Assembly (NCBI GenBank): GCA_022841905.1
Contig: JALHQO010000001.1
Span: 62,001 to 126,000 of the forward strand
Source of the DNA: Hyphomonadaceae bacterium
GTDB taxonomy: Bacteria; Pseudomonadota; Alphaproteobacteria; Caulobacterales; Aquidulcibacteraceae
Direction: 5' to 3'
Length of the DNA: 64,000 nt
Positions within the stretch are counted from its first letter, which is position 1; the number at the start of each line of letters is the position of its first letter. The position numbers were made by a program, and so were the translations under genes. The notes beneath the pieces were generated by a model. The model did not search any database and was not told the DNA's origin. It worked only from the letters and a program-made list of their open reading frames with translations. This document shows, piece after piece, positions 33,190 through 42,870 of this stretch.

Positions 33190-34557
33190 CTAGTAAGCAC
33201 ACGCCTCAAACACGCGCCGCACATCGCCGCCCCATTCGGTGCGGTAGCGTTCGATCAGCCGTTCAGCAGGCGTGACGCCTGAGGAGGCGATATCATCTAG
33301 CTCCGTCAGGAAATGCGTTTCGTCTTGGCCGGAATTGTCGCCGCGGGCGCGTGATTTTAGGCCTTGGCGCGCGATGGCGAGGGCGGCTTGCGCGATGTCG
33401 CCGGCGCTGTTGCCGCGGATGGGTGCGCGGAGGCCCAGCACCGGCACAGCGCGGCGCAACGACTCGCGATCTTCCGCCGTCCAGCTGCGCACCAGCGACC
33501 AGGCCGCTTCCAGTGCTGCGTCATCATAGTAGATGCCCGCCCAAAACGCCGGCAGCGCACATAAGCGCGACCATGGCCCGGCATCTGCGCCGCGCATTTC
33601 GAGATAGGTCTTCAGCCGCACTTCAGGGAAAATCGTGGTGAGGTGATCTTCCCAATCCTTCGCGTTCGGACGCTCGCCCGGCAGCGCTGGCAGCTTGCCG
33701 TCCATGAAGGCGCGGAAGCTCTGGCCGGACGCGTCGATATATTTGCCGTCGCGATAGACGAAGTACATCGGCACATCGAGCGCGTATTCGGCGTAGCGCT
33801 CAAAGCCCATGCCTTGCTCGAACACGAACGGCAGCATGCCGGTGCGATCAGGATCGGTGTCGCTCCAGACGTGGCCGCGATAGGAGAGGTAGCCGTTCAA
33901 GCGGCCCTCGGCGAAAGGCGAGGCCGCGAACAGCGCCGTCGCGATCGGCTGAAGTGCGAGGCCGACGCGAAATTTTTTCACCATGTCGGCTTCTGAGCCG
34001 AAATCCAAATTCACCTGGACAGTGCACGAGCGGAACATCATCTGCCGTCCGAGCCGGCCGACCTTGCCCATGTAGTCGCGCATGATCTTGTAGCGGCCCT
34101 TCGGCATGATCGGGATGTCGTCGAGCGCCCAGAGCGGCTGAAAGCCCAGCCCCAGGAATGCGATGTTCATTTCTTCGCAGACATCGCGCAATTGCGAGAG
34201 GTGCGAGCCGGTCTCCGCGCAAGTCTGATGCAGATTTTCGAGCGGCGCGCCGGACAGTTCGAACTGGCCGCCGGGCTCGAGCGAGATCGAGGCCATGCCT
34301 TGCTTCAGCGCGATGACGGTCTCGCCCTCATACACGCGCTCCCAGGCGTATTTGTCGGCGAGCCTGTTCAGCAGCGCGCCGATGCCGTTCGCGCCCTCGT
34401 AGGGGACGGGCTTCAGCGTATCGCGATAGAAGGCGAACTTCTCGTGCTCGGTGCCGATGCGCCACGTCGTGCGATCGGGCTTGGGGCCTGACTCGAAGTG
34501 CGCGACCAGATCGCGGAAGCCCGTGAGCTCCGGGGCTTTTTCTTTTGTCTCGGCCAA
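33190..34557 (-). CDS. gshA: Glutamate-cysteine ligase
   Basis: A 455-residue glutamate-cysteine ligase of the alphaproteobacterial/plant type, making gamma-glutamylcysteine for glutathione. It has [13 protein letters not shown], the [15 protein letters not shown] block and the [12 protein letters not shown] active-site region. The TTG at 34557 is chosen as start because an excellent Shine-Dalgarno (GGGGAGGA) lies 5 bases upstream; the longer frame overlaps rsmE. It follows rsmE by 59 bp on the same strand. Confidence 0.95.
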   Translation of the reverse strand: MAETKEKAPELTGFRDLVAHFESGPKPDRTTWRIGTEHEKFAFYRDTLKPVPYEGANGIGALLNRLADKYAWERVYEGETVIALKQGMASISLEPGGQFELSGAPLENLHQTCAETGSHLSQLRDVCEEMNIAFLGLGFQPLWALDDIPIMPKGRYKIMRDYMGKVGRLGRQMMFRSCTVQVNLDFGSEADMVKKFRVGLALQPIATALFAASPFAEGRLNGYLSYRGHVWSDTDPDRTGMLPFVFEQGMGFERYAEYALDVPMYFVYRDGKYIDASGQSFRAFMDGKLPALPGERPNAKDWEDHLTTIFPEVRLKTYLEMRGADAGPWSRLCALPAFWAGIYYDDAALEAAWSLVRSWTAEDRESLRRAVPVLGLRAPIRGNSAGDIAQAALAIARQGLKSRARGDNSGQDETHFLTELDDIASSGVTPAERLIERYRTEWGGDVRRVFEACAY

Positions 34558-34616
34558 GCAGTCCTCCCCGGGCGTCTTGCCGCCATGTGGCGTCTCCGCC
34601 CGGGCCCCGCAAGCCG

Positions 34617-35390
34617 TTACGCCCGGCGCCAATCGCCCCACAGAGCCTGGATCACGCTTAACGCTGCGATCGCCGCCGTCTCGGCGCGCAGGATACGCGG
34701 ACCGAGCGAAACCGGAACGACATAAGGGAGGCTGCGGAGCATGCGTCGCTCCTCCATCGTGAAGCCGCCCTCGGGGCCGATGAGCAGCGCCATGGACCGC
34801 GAGCCTTCCGGCCCGCTTCCAAGCGCCTCCGCAATCGGCAGTGCACGCCCCGTATCCCCACCCCACGGCGCGTTGGCGTCGTCGCCAGCTTCATCGGCAT
34901 AGATCAGCCGCCGCGATATGTCCCAACCATCGAGCGCACGGGGCAGGGATTGCGCTTCGTGAATCTCGGGCGCGTCGAAGCGTTCGGTCTGCTGCGCTGC
35001 TTCGCGCGCGATTGTGCTCAGCCGATCGACGCGCACGGTTTCGGCGATCGTGCGCTGTGTGGTGACGGGAAAGATGCGGCGGACGCCGAGCTCGGCGGCT
35101 TTCTCAACAATGAGATCGGTGGCGTGTCGCTTCACCGGCGCGAACAGGAGATCGAGATCGGGTGCGGCGCGTGCGGGGCGGATGAACTCAAAAATCGTCG
35201 CGCCCATGCCGCGCTTGCTCTTCTCGACAATCCGCGCGCGCCATTCGCCGTCATCGGCGTTGAACATGCGCAGCGTGTCGCCGACGTTCAGCCGCAACAC
35301 CGTGCCGGCGTGGCGCGCTTGTGCTTCATCCAGCGCAATCGCGGCGCCGGATTCCAGCTTTTGTTCGATGAGCAATCTGGGTTCGGCCAT
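34617..35390 (-). CDS. rsmE: 16S rRNA m3U1498 methyltransferase
   Basis: A 257-residue RsmE of the SPOUT class, methylating U1498 of 16S rRNA. It has an N-terminal PUA-like part ([20 protein letters not shown]) and a C-terminal knot with [13 protein letters not shown] and [20 protein letters not shown] at 35390. Next to gshA in an order seen in related genomes. The promoter is probably in the 55-bp gap after the beta-barrel gene. Confidence 0.95.
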   Translation of the reverse strand: MAEPRLLIEQKLESGAAIALDEAQARHAGTVLRLNVGDTLRMFNADDGEWRARIVEKSKRGMGATIFEFIRPARAAPDLDLLFAPVKRHATDLIVEKAAELGVRRIFPVTTQRTIAETVRVDRLSTIAREAAQQTERFDAPEIHEAQSLPRALDGWDISRRLIYADEAGDDANAPWGGDTGRALPIAEALGSGPEGSRSMALLIGPEGGFTMEERRMLRSLPYVVPVSLGPRILRAETAAIAALSVIQALWGDWRRA

Positions 35391-35445
35391 GGCTCTTGCT
35401 GCCGCGTCGGCGCGAGCGATGCAAGCAGCGTGCGAAGGTTAGATG

Positions 35446-36207
35446 TTAGAAACCAATATAGCGGCTGACGAGGTTCGTCGGCGTGTTGCGGACGCCAGCG
35501 CGATCGCGCTCGATCACTGAGCCGCCCCAATTCCAACGAAGGCCAACGCTCAACACATCAGTCTCGTAGTCGATGACGTCGAGTTCCCAATGCTGGAAGC
35601 CAGCTTGGAACGACAGCGGCAGCGAGCTCAGTTGCCATTCGCCGTTTATGCCGTAGCTCGTCGTATCGGAGTCGCCTCCGGGCGTCTCGATGTTGCCGAC
35701 GCCATACGTGCCGCCAATGACGAGATTGTCAGTCAGATAGAAATCGCCATTGATGTCGTAATTGTTGAACTCGATGTCGGGGCTGATCATGCCTTCGCCG
35801 TCGCCCCAGATCGCACTGCCGCTCAGAACGAAACGATCAAACCAATACTGGCCTTCGACTCCCCAGTACGTTGCGGCCGGAGCGATGCCGCCCGTGTCGA
35901 TCTCCGAAGAACCGAACACGCCGCCAACGCGTAGTGCGCCCATGGTGTAGAAGAGGTGCGCGTTGATATCCCAATAGCCGTCGCCCTCGTCTTCGTATTC
36001 AACTTGCCCGATCGAGCCATCGATTTGCGCTCCGAAGGCATCGCTGAATGCGAACGCTGCCGCACCCTCAACGACGTATGAACTGACTTCGGTGTCGTCG
36101 TCATCGTTCGATGAATAGGCGGCGCCGATATGGCCCGTTTGCGCCATGGCTGGCGCGGCGAGCAAAGCCATCGCGATCGCCGTAAGCGGCGTCAGTTGTT
36201 TGATCAT
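35446..36207 (-). CDS. Outer-membrane beta-barrel protein
   Basis: A 253-residue outer-membrane protein. The signal peptide ends in APAMAQ. The mature part is a run of amphipathic strands with acidic turns (EYEDEGDGYWDINAHLFYTMGALRVGGVFG) and a final phenylalanine (SRYIGF), as expected for a porin-like or OmpW-like barrel. The ATG at 36207 has AGGGGA upstream; the longer frame has no signal. It carries several D/E clusters near the start (NDDDDTEV) that may bind Ca. Substrate unknown. Confidence 0.75.
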   Translation of the reverse strand: MIKQLTPLTAIAMALLAAPAMAQTGHIGAAYSSNDDDDTEVSSYVVEGAAAFAFSDAFGAQIDGSIGQVEYEDEGDGYWDINAHLFYTMGALRVGGVFGSSEIDTGGIAPAATYWGVEGQYWFDRFVLSGSAIWGDGEGMISPDIEFNNYDINGDFYLTDNLVIGGTYGVGNIETPGGDSDTTSYGINGEWQLSSLPLSFQAGFQHWELDVIDYETDVLSVGLRWNWGGSVIERDRAGVRNTPTNLVSRYIGF

Positions 36208-36380
36208 TCTTATCCCCTGAAGTGCGTCCTCGCGCCTGGCGATGCTACAGCCAGATTCGCGAAGCGGCCCCCACCGGCTAACCCAATACGTGTTTCTTTT
36301 GTGTAACGTCGCTCGAGCCAACCGCGCCTACTGCGCGTTTCGCTTTGCGACCGGTCAGGGGGCGCGCAATTGTGCCGGCG

Positions 36381-36914
36381 ATGACCCAGGTGCTCGATCA
36401 CCCGCTCTATACCGACCGGCTCCGTCTTGAGCCGGTGACGCCTGCGCTTGCCGAGGCGGCGCGGGCTGGGCAGGCGGCGTTTGCCGACGTGATCGGCGCC
36501 GATGCGCCGGCCGAGTGGTGTCAGTCGAGCCTGCAATTGGTCGCGCGCTCGATCAGCCACGCTTGGGGGCCGCGGCCTGCGCCTACGCGTGCGGTGGCTA
36601 TTCACCGTCACGAGGGGACAATCATCGGTGACGTGCGTTTTGATCCGTCACTTCGCGCGGCGAACGAATATGAGATCGGCTACAGCGTCGCGCGCAGCCG
36701 CCGTCGGCAGGGCTACGCCACCGAAGCGTGCACTGCGGTGATCGATTGGCTGTTCGAGGACGTCGGCGCCGAAACCATCCTCGCCGGCTGCGACGCCAAA
36801 AACGTCGCCTCTGTTCGCACCTTGCGAAGACTGGGCTTCTGGCTCGACTCCAATCCCGCCCAGACCTTCTGGTGGGTGCTCACCCCCGACCTCCGTCCAG
36901 CGCTGCGCGCTTGA
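36381..36914 (+). CDS. GNAT-family N-acetyltransferase (RimJ/RimL-like)
   Basis: A 177-residue GNAT protein with the N-terminal TDRLRLEPVTPALAEAA and acetyl-CoA-binding block GYSVARSRRRQGYATEAC, followed by VASVRTLRRLGFW. Closest to the RimJ/RimL ribosomal N-acetyltransferase type, which modifies protein N-termini, aminoglycosides or small amines. ATG at 36381 after a short intergenic stretch; the frame from 36345 adds twelve residues of poor quality. Transcribed alone, divergent from the beta-barrel gene. Confidence 0.78.
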   Translation: MTQVLDHPLYTDRLRLEPVTPALAEAARAGQAAFADVIGADAPAEWCQSSLQLVARSISHAWGPRPAPTRAVAIHRHEGTIIGDVRFDPSLRAANEYEIGYSVARSRRRQGYATEACTAVIDWLFEDVGAETILAGCDAKNVASVRTLRRLGFWLDSNPAQTFWWVLTPDLRPALRA

Positions 36915-36993
36915 CGCGCGGCAGGCGCCGAGGCTTGTCTGTCGCCCAGTTTAGGGACGGGGGCGCGCGCAGGCGCGCTTAGGGATTAGCTGT

Positions 36994-38715
36994 ATGACCG
37001 ATACGACTGCCGGCGGCGGCGCCGAAAAGACTTTCATGGGCCACCCACGTGGCCTGGTCACACTCTTCTTCACTGAGATGTGGGAGCGCTTTTCCTTCTA
37101 CGGGATGCGCGCACTGCTGGTGATCTATTTGACCCAGCACTTCCTGTTTTCGGACGACAAAGCGCAGGGCCTCTACGGCGCCTACGCGGCGCTCGTGTAT
37201 CTGATCCCTGTGATTGGTGGCGTCATCGCTGACCGCTTCCTTGGCTCCCGCAAGGCGGTGACGATCGGCGCCGTCTTCCTGGTGCTGGGCCACTTCGGCA
37301 TGGCGTTCGAAGGCAACGGTTCGGTGCAAGAGATCACCATTGCCGGCCAAACCTACGACATCGTCAGCGAAGGCCGCGGCGATGCGCGTCAGCTCTTTCT
37401 TGAAAACAACGGCCAGCAATTCCCGGTGGACTTCACCGCCGAGGGGATGACGGTCGATCCAAGCGCGGGGCTGCCGAACTTCACAGCCACGGCCGATTAC
37501 GCGCTCAGCACCCGCCCCGACATGATGAACATCGGCGGCATGAGCATCCCGTACGAACAGATTCTCTATCTCTCGCTGGCGCTCATCATCATCGGCGTCG
37601 GCTTTCTGAAGGCCAACATCTCGACCACGGTGGGCGCGCTCTACGGCGAGAATGACCCGCGCCGCGACGGCGGTTTCACCATCTTTTACATGGGCATCAA
37701 CCTCGGCGCCTTCCTGGCGACGCTTGCTTGCGGCTATCTCGGCCAAACCTATGGCTGGAAATACGGCTTCGGCCTCGCCGGCATCGGCATGACACTGGGC
37801 CTCATCCAGTACCTGATGGGTCAAAAGCACCTGAAGGGCAAAGCCGAGCCGCCGAAGCCGATTTCCGCGGCCTTCGAGGGCTTCTTCTGGATACTCGGTC
37901 TTCTCGCCGTGATCCCCGCTTGGCTGCTGGTGCAGCAAACCGAACTGATGGAGCAGGCGCTGCCGATCCTGGTGCCGGTGCTGTTTGCGCTGGTGCTCGT
38001 GTTCGCCCTGGCCGGCTTTAAGGGCCTGGAGCGCACCCAGATGCTGGCCGCACTGGTGATGGTGTTCTTCAGCGTCATCTTCTGGATGCTGTTCGAGCAA
38101 GCGGGCTCATCGCTCTCTCTGTTCGCGGAACGCAACACCGATCTCACCGTGGTGCCCGGCGTGACCATGACCGCGGCGCAAACCCAAAGCTTCAACGCCG
38201 GCTTCATCGTTCTGCTGGCGCTGCCGTTCAGCGCGATGTGGATTTGGTTGGCCAAGCGGAAGATGGAGCCGTCCACGCCGGTGAAGTTCGCGCTCGGTCT
38301 GATCCAGGTCGGCTTGGGCTTCTTCGTGCTGGTGCTGGGCGCCACTCAGTTTGCAGGCTCTGACTATCAAGTGCCGCTGCTCTTCCTGGCGTTGCTCTAC
38401 CTCCTCCACACGACCGGCGAACTTTTCCTCTCACCGGTCGGCCTCTCGATGATCACCAAGCTGTCGCCGCATCGAGTCGTCGGCTTGATGATGGGTGTTT
38501 GGTTCTTGTCGTCTTCGCTCGCGCACATTCTCGCGGCGATCATCGCGCAACAGACATCGTCGGATACGGTCGCGGGCCAAGTCGTCGATCTCGGCGCACA
38601 GCTCGAAACCTACGTCGCGACCTTCACGCAGGTCGGCATCTGGGGCATCGCCGCGGGCGTGCTGCTGCTGGCCATCTCGCCCTTCCTGAAAAAGTGGATG
38701 GGCGACGTCCGCTAA
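36994..38715 (+). CDS. POT-family proton-dependent peptide transporter
   Basis: A 573-residue POT (PTR2) transporter that takes up di- and tripeptides with protons. The signature EMWERFSFYGMRALLVIY is in helix 1. Twelve or more helices follow. A segment of about 80 residues (about 105-188) between helices 3 and 4 is unusually long, acidic and poorly hydrophobic, so it forms a periplasmic domain. The gene ends at a clear terminator (38737-38774) and is transcribed alone. ATG at 36994. Confidence 0.92.
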   Translation: MTDTTAGGGAEKTFMGHPRGLVTLFFTEMWERFSFYGMRALLVIYLTQHFLFSDDKAQGLYGAYAALVYLIPVIGGVIADRFLGSRKAVTIGAVFLVLGHFGMAFEGNGSVQEITIAGQTYDIVSEGRGDARQLFLENNGQQFPVDFTAEGMTVDPSAGLPNFTATADYALSTRPDMMNIGGMSIPYEQILYLSLALIIIGVGFLKANISTTVGALYGENDPRRDGGFTIFYMGINLGAFLATLACGYLGQTYGWKYGFGLAGIGMTLGLIQYLMGQKHLKGKAEPPKPISAAFEGFFWILGLLAVIPAWLLVQQTELMEQALPILVPVLFALVLVFALAGFKGLERTQMLAALVMVFFSVIFWMLFEQAGSSLSLFAERNTDLTVVPGVTMTAAQTQSFNAGFIVLLALPFSAMWIWLAKRKMEPSTPVKFALGLIQVGLGFFVLVLGATQFAGSDYQVPLLFLALLYLLHTTGELFLSPVGLSMITKLSPHRVVGLMMGVWFLSSSLAHILAAIIAQQTSSDTVAGQVVDLGAQLETYVATFTQVGIWGIAAGVLLLAISPFLKKWMGDVR

Positions 38716-38976
38716 CGAATAAATCAATAAAATCAAAACCCGCCGGTGTGAGTAACACTGGCGGGTTCTTTTTTGGGTAGTTCTGCTCCCAACAGCGTCA
38801 AGCCGTTGCGCCGGGTTTATTTTCCGGGATGGTAGGGACGACGGGTGCGGGGACGCAGCCGTCGCCAGATTCACCAATTAGGCGAGACCCGCCGCAATCC
38901 GGTGCCCCTCTGGCCCAGTTCGATCCTTACAACCGATTCTCGGTCGCGCTCCCCAGCTGCCGAGAAGGAGACGCCA
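38716..38976. other. Intergenic region before the VirD4-like gene
   Basis: 261 bp with a good terminator at its left end and a strong Shine-Dalgarno (AAGGAG) for the VirD4-like ATG at 38977 at its right. Between them no clear promoter consensus or repeat was recognised. Confidence 0.5.
38737..38774 (+). terminator. Rho-independent terminator after POT transporter
   Basis: An 11-of-12-bp stem, AACCCGCCGGTG with CACTGGCGGGTT, with loop TGAGTAA, followed by CTTTTTTGGG. It lies 22 bp after the transporter stop codon. Confidence 0.9.
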
Positions 38977-40353
38977 ATGGCCCGCCCGCGCACGACCCGC
39001 TCCCGCAAGAAGCCAGAGGCTTCGGGGCAGGCATTGCGCCCCGAGGTCATGGACCTGCTGCTGGGCTGGCAACTGGAGGACCGTAAGGACGCCATGGGCT
39101 TCGGCGCGCCCCGGGCCCCGGAAGCCGCCATTCAGGGCGAAGTTCCACTTCTTTACGGCGAGGACCGCCACCTGCTCACCATCGCCCCGACCGGGGCCGG
39201 GAAGGGCCGGGGGGTGATTATCCCCAACTTGCTGCGCTTCGAGGGCTCGGTCATCGTGATCGATCCCAAGGGCGAGACTTGGCACGTCACCCATCGCCGC
39301 CGGAAGGAGATGGGCCAGGAGGTGCGCCTGCTCGACCCGTTCGGCGCCGTTTCCAAGAAAACCGACGCGCTGAACCCGTTCGATCTGTTCGATCGCCCCG
39401 GCGCGCTCTTGGACGCCGACGCTGAAATGCTGGCCTCGCTGCTGGCCGGCGATGTCGGCTTCCACAAGGAGCCCTTCTGGGACAATTGGGGCCGCTCGCT
39501 GATGTCGGGCGTGATCTCGGCTGTGGCCGAGGTGTCGCCCAAGGGCGAGCGCCATTTCGGCCGTGTGCGCGAAATCCTGATGAGCGACGACGCGGTCTAC
39601 AATCTGGCCGCGCTGATCGAGAACCACGACAATCTGAACCGGCTCTCGAAGCAGAACATCAGCTCGTTCCTGCCGATCACCGAGCAAACCCGCTCGGGCA
39701 TTCTCTCAACCGCGCAAAGCTATCTGAAGGTCGTGAACTCGGATTCAGCGCTGCGTTCGCTGTCGCGCTCGACCATCTCGCTCGACGCCGTGCGGCGTGG
39801 CGATCCGATGACGATCTATATCGTCATCCCGCCGGACAAACTCGAAAGCCACGGCGCGCTGCTGCGCCTGTGGGTCGGCGCGCTCATGCTGACGGTGATG
39901 GGCCGCAAACGCCGTCCGAAGCGCTCGACGCTCTTCCTGTTGGACGAGTGCGCTCAGCTCGGCGAATTCGGCCCGCTGCGCCAATCGATGACGCTGCTGC
40001 GCGGCTACGGTCTGCAAGTGTGGCCGTTCTTCCAGGATTTGAGCCAACTGCAACGGCTCTATCCGAAAGACTGGCGCACGATCTTCAATAATGCCGGCGT
40101 GTTCCAGCTCTTCGGCGTCGCCAATCATTTGATGGCGAAGGAAAGCTCCGAGCTGATCGGCGATATCAACGCCGATGTGCTGCGCGCCATGGCCAAGGAT
40201 CGCCAGATTATCGCGGTGTCGAACGAAAAAGCCCAAGGCGCGCGTCTGCCAGATTATCTGAAAGACGCACCCTTCGCCGGCCTCTACGACGCCAACCCGA
40301 TGTTCGAGGCCGATCCGGGCCCCGCTCGCAAGCGTCCGACGCGCGCCCGCTAG
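38977..40353 (+). CDS. Orphan VirD4/TraG-like coupling ATPase, soluble form
   Basis: A 458-residue P-loop ATPase of the type IV secretion coupling family. Walker A is APTGAGKGR (residues 70-78); Walker B is FLLDECAQLGEF, with the DE near 322. The VirD4 helices-to-hub pattern is present. It lacks the two N-terminal membrane helices of VirD4, and no relaxase, Tra/VirB, or mobile-element gene is nearby. It may be a solitary pump or a non-conjugative function. ATG at 38977 has AAGGAG 5 bases upstream. Its stop overlaps the convergent TonB-receptor stop in CTAG. Confidence 0.8.
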   Translation: MARPRTTRSRKKPEASGQALRPEVMDLLLGWQLEDRKDAMGFGAPRAPEAAIQGEVPLLYGEDRHLLTIAPTGAGKGRGVIIPNLLRFEGSVIVIDPKGETWHVTHRRRKEMGQEVRLLDPFGAVSKKTDALNPFDLFDRPGALLDADAEMLASLLAGDVGFHKEPFWDNWGRSLMSGVISAVAEVSPKGERHFGRVREILMSDDAVYNLAALIENHDNLNRLSKQNISSFLPITEQTRSGILSTAQSYLKVVNSDSALRSLSRSTISLDAVRRGDPMTIYIVIPPDKLESHGALLRLWVGALMLTVMGRKRRPKRSTLFLLDECAQLGEFGPLRQSMTLLRGYGLQVWPFFQDLSQLQRLYPKDWRTIFNNAGVFQLFGVANHLMAKESSELIGDINADVLRAMAKDRQIIAVSNEKAQGARLPDYLKDAPFAGLYDANPMFEADPGPARKRPTRAR

Positions 40354-42491
40354 AACCGGCCGCTCAGCTCCACGATTAGCCACGGCGCCTGCGCGAATTG
40401 GCGTTGGCGGACATCGCTGCGCAGGAAGCCGCCGGTGCGATCCGGCGCGAAGAAGCGGCGGTCGCGTTCGATCACGCCGTCAAACGCGTTGGCCGCCCAC
40501 ACCCGCAAACGCGTGTTGCCCGGCAGCGCCGTCGTCTCGGCCCAGACATCGATCCACGGGCCTTCTTCGCTCGTGTCGATTTCGTTGAATCGATAGGCCT
40601 GGAACTCGCCCTGCTTGAACGCTGAGAAACCCCACGCGAAGCGCAAGCTCGGAATGTCTTGCCGGAACGTGACTTCGATCTGCGATTCCGGCGTGTAGGA
40701 GAGCGTTCGCATGTCGCCCGTCACCGGGTCGATCACTTCGCTCTCGCGTAGATAGCCTTGCACCGTGAGGCGCCCGCCCGGAATGAAGCTGACGGGCGTC
40801 GAATAATTGACATTGAGCATCCAGAGTTCCGCGTCGCCGATGTTTCCCGGCGCGTCGAAGAGGATGAAATCATCGTCCGGGTCGAAGGGGTCTTCATCGG
40901 GGTTCGGCGCGCTGAGGAGCACCAGATCCTCGGCGTCGGTGATGTCGTGGTAGGCCAGCGTAAGGCTCAACGCGGAGCCGCCAGTGAAGCGGAAATCCGT
41001 GCCGAGTTCGGCGCGCCATGACGTCGGCGGCTCGAGCCCGGTATTGCCGCCATTGATCAGCGCGTCCGCAATGCCAGCGGCAGAGACGAAATCGCCGAAG
41101 TCGAGTTGGCCTACATCGCGATAGATGCGGAAGCGCGCCTGGTTGTTTTCGCCAAAGGTGCGCGAGATCTGCATCGACGGCTTCCAGAACGAAAGCTCCG
41201 TCTCGCTCTCATCGTCCTCGCCGGTGAAAGTGAGGGTGGAGGTCTCCCAGGCCAGACGTGTTTCGAGCGTCCAGCGCTCGGCCGGCTGCCAAGTGTGCGA
41301 GCCGAAAAGCTCGGCGCGTTCTTCTTCGACCAACACGTTCGAATTGGGGATCACAAGCGGCGTGGGGCCGCCGCCATCGTCGATCGTGAAGGCGAGCGTT
41401 TGATCCAGCGTGTTGAAAGCCGCCTCGCCGCCGAACTCGATGCGGTGGCGCGCATTGAGCGCCCGGGCCAGCGAGCCGCGCACAATAGTCTCGCCGGTAT
41501 CCTGCGTGACTTCCTGCAATTGCGTTTGGTCGAGCGCCCCGAACTCATCCAACAGTTCGACGTCTTCGGTGCTTTCGTACTGCGCGCGATTGACGAGACC
41601 GATCAAGCCCATTTGCCAGGGCCCGAAATCGCGGTCGTAGTTCAGGCCCACCTCGAAACCGCGGCGGCCTTCGTTGAAATCGGTGAGCAAGCTTAGGTCC
41701 GGCGCTTCGGCAGCGTCGAAGAACAAGAAGTCGCTGTCAGCGTGAAAGTCGAAGCCCTCGATCTGAGCGTTTGAACTGACCCGACCGCCCCAGAGCGGAA
41801 AGGCGAGGTTGCCTGTTACGGACACTTCGTAGAACTCGCGCGGAGACGGCGTGTCCGCGCGCCCAAGATAGGCGTCGCTCGCATCATAAAAGCGACGCCA
41901 GCCTGGAAGTTCGCGATGTTGCGAAAAAAGCGAAGCGCCGATGCCGTATTCGATTTGGCCGTTGCGGCCGCTATAGGAGAGTTCGCCGCGCGGCGCTGGG
42001 CCGTCATCGTGTCCGGTGAGTTCGAAGCCGGCTTCCCACAATCCGCTGCCGGCGCTTGGCGTGCGCACGATGTTGAGCAGCGTGGATTGCCCCGACGCGT
42101 CGCCCGCCACCGCACCGCCGCGCAGCACTTCGATGCGCACGACTTGGTTGGCGGGGATGCGCGACAGGATGCCGGAGAGCGATTGGCTCTTGGTGCTCGG
42201 CCGTAAGCCATCGATCAGCAGGTTGCCGACGGCGCCGGAGAAGCCGCGCCTGTCGTCGCCGCCGTCAAGCGTAAAGCCCGGCGTCTGGTTGACCATGTCG
42301 TTGGCGTTCTGCGGATTGTACTGGGTGAAGTACGCCGCTTCGTAGATCACGCGGTCGGCGCTGCTTTGCGGCGCTGTGACAGCACATGTCGGCTGCGGCG
42401 TGCATTCCGGCGCTGTCTCCTCGCTCGGAGGGGTTTGCGCATACGCGACGCCGGTCAAAGCCAGCGCCGAAACCATCATCCGACCAAACAT
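40350..42491 (-). CDS. TonB-dependent outer-membrane receptor
   Basis: A 713-residue receptor. A signal peptide (MFGRMMVSALALTGVAYAQ) is followed by a short acidic Cys-containing linker. The plug domain has the MVNQTPGFTLDGGDDRRGFSG and IDGLRPSTKS blocks. The rest is a 22-strand barrel ending in Phe. Such receptors take up metal chelates, vitamins or glycans using TonB energy; the ligand is unknown. The ATG at 42491 has GGGAGGGA upstream; the 104-residue extension to 42803 is a shadow through intergenic DNA. No regulator is adjacent. Confidence 0.88.
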   Translation of the reverse strand: MFGRMMVSALALTGVAYAQTPPSEETAPECTPQPTCAVTAPQSSADRVIYEAAYFTQYNPQNANDMVNQTPGFTLDGGDDRRGFSGAVGNLLIDGLRPSTKSQSLSGILSRIPANQVVRIEVLRGGAVAGDASGQSTLLNIVRTPSAGSGLWEAGFELTGHDDGPAPRGELSYSGRNGQIEYGIGASLFSQHRELPGWRRFYDASDAYLGRADTPSPREFYEVSVTGNLAFPLWGGRVSSNAQIEGFDFHADSDFLFFDAAEAPDLSLLTDFNEGRRGFEVGLNYDRDFGPWQMGLIGLVNRAQYESTEDVELLDEFGALDQTQLQEVTQDTGETIVRGSLARALNARHRIEFGGEAAFNTLDQTLAFTIDDGGGPTPLVIPNSNVLVEEERAELFGSHTWQPAERWTLETRLAWETSTLTFTGEDDESETELSFWKPSMQISRTFGENNQARFRIYRDVGQLDFGDFVSAAGIADALINGGNTGLEPPTSWRAELGTDFRFTGGSALSLTLAYHDITDAEDLVLLSAPNPDEDPFDPDDDFILFDAPGNIGDAELWMLNVNYSTPVSFIPGGRLTVQGYLRESEVIDPVTGDMRTLSYTPESQIEVTFRQDIPSLRFAWGFSAFKQGEFQAYRFNEIDTSEEGPWIDVWAETTALPGNTRLRVWAANAFDGVIERDRRFFAPDRTGGFLRSDVRQRQFAQAPWLIVELSGRF

Positions 42492-42644
42492 CCGAGTGTC
42501 CCTCCCGCTCGCGCCGCCGTCTCCCACGGCTTTCTGTGCGCGCTGCATGTTGCTTGATGATTGCAGCGCCCCGGTTGGACGCAGACGGGCGGGCGAAAGC
42601 GAGGCAGCGCGTGGCGCTTTGCGATGGATTACAAAATGGCCGCG
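42492..42644. promoter_or_regulatory. Upstream region of the TonB-dependent receptor
   Basis: 153 bp between the receptor start and the terminator of the small Lys-rich gene. A strong Shine-Dalgarno (GGGAGGGA on the minus strand) lies next to the receptor ATG. No clear -35/-10 pair or Fur-type site was recognised. Confidence 0.35.
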
Positions 42645-42683
42645 ACCAAACGAAAACGCCGCCGAGGTTGCCCCCGGCGGCGT
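42645..42683 (-). terminator. Rho-independent terminator for the small Lys-rich gene
   Basis: Read on the minus strand, a 9-bp perfect stem (ACGCCGCCG with CGGCGGCGT at 42656-42683) is followed by a T-rich tail (TTTCGTTTGGT). It lies 28 bp after the stop of the 27-residue gene and isolates it from the receptor gene. Confidence 0.8.
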
Positions 42684-42711
42684 CTCCTTAGTTCGTTCGG
42701 AAGGAAGAAGC

Positions 42712-42795
42712 TTACTTCTTCTTGCCGGCCGGCTTTTTCGCCTTCGCCTTAGAGGCGGACTTAGCGACCTTCGCCGTTTTCTTTTTCGCAGCCAT
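42712..42795 (-). CDS. 27-residue Lys/Ala-rich protein
   Basis: An 84-bp frame from ATG 42795 to TAA 42712, preceded by GGGGAGG 8 bases from the start and followed by its own terminator. The product starts MAAKKKTAKVAKSASK and ends PAGKKK; of 27 residues 13 are Lys and none is acidic. It resembles the tails of bacterial histone H1-like proteins (HC1, AlgP) and may bind nucleic acid. The ribosome site and terminator make a dedicated transcript likely. Too short for standard gene finding. Confidence 0.65.
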   Translation of the reverse strand: MAAKKKTAKVAKSASKAKAKKPAGKKK

Positions 42796-42870
42796 AGTAT
42801 CAACCTCCCCAGACATTGGGATGATCAAATCTCTGCGTCGATTCTCTAAATTGTAAATGCACGCTCGGCT

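Noticed and set aside
42492-42803. N-terminal extension of the TonB receptor to 42803
   Set aside because: The extra 104 residues are basic, cross the Lys-rich gene and terminator, and precede a perfect signal peptide with its own SD.
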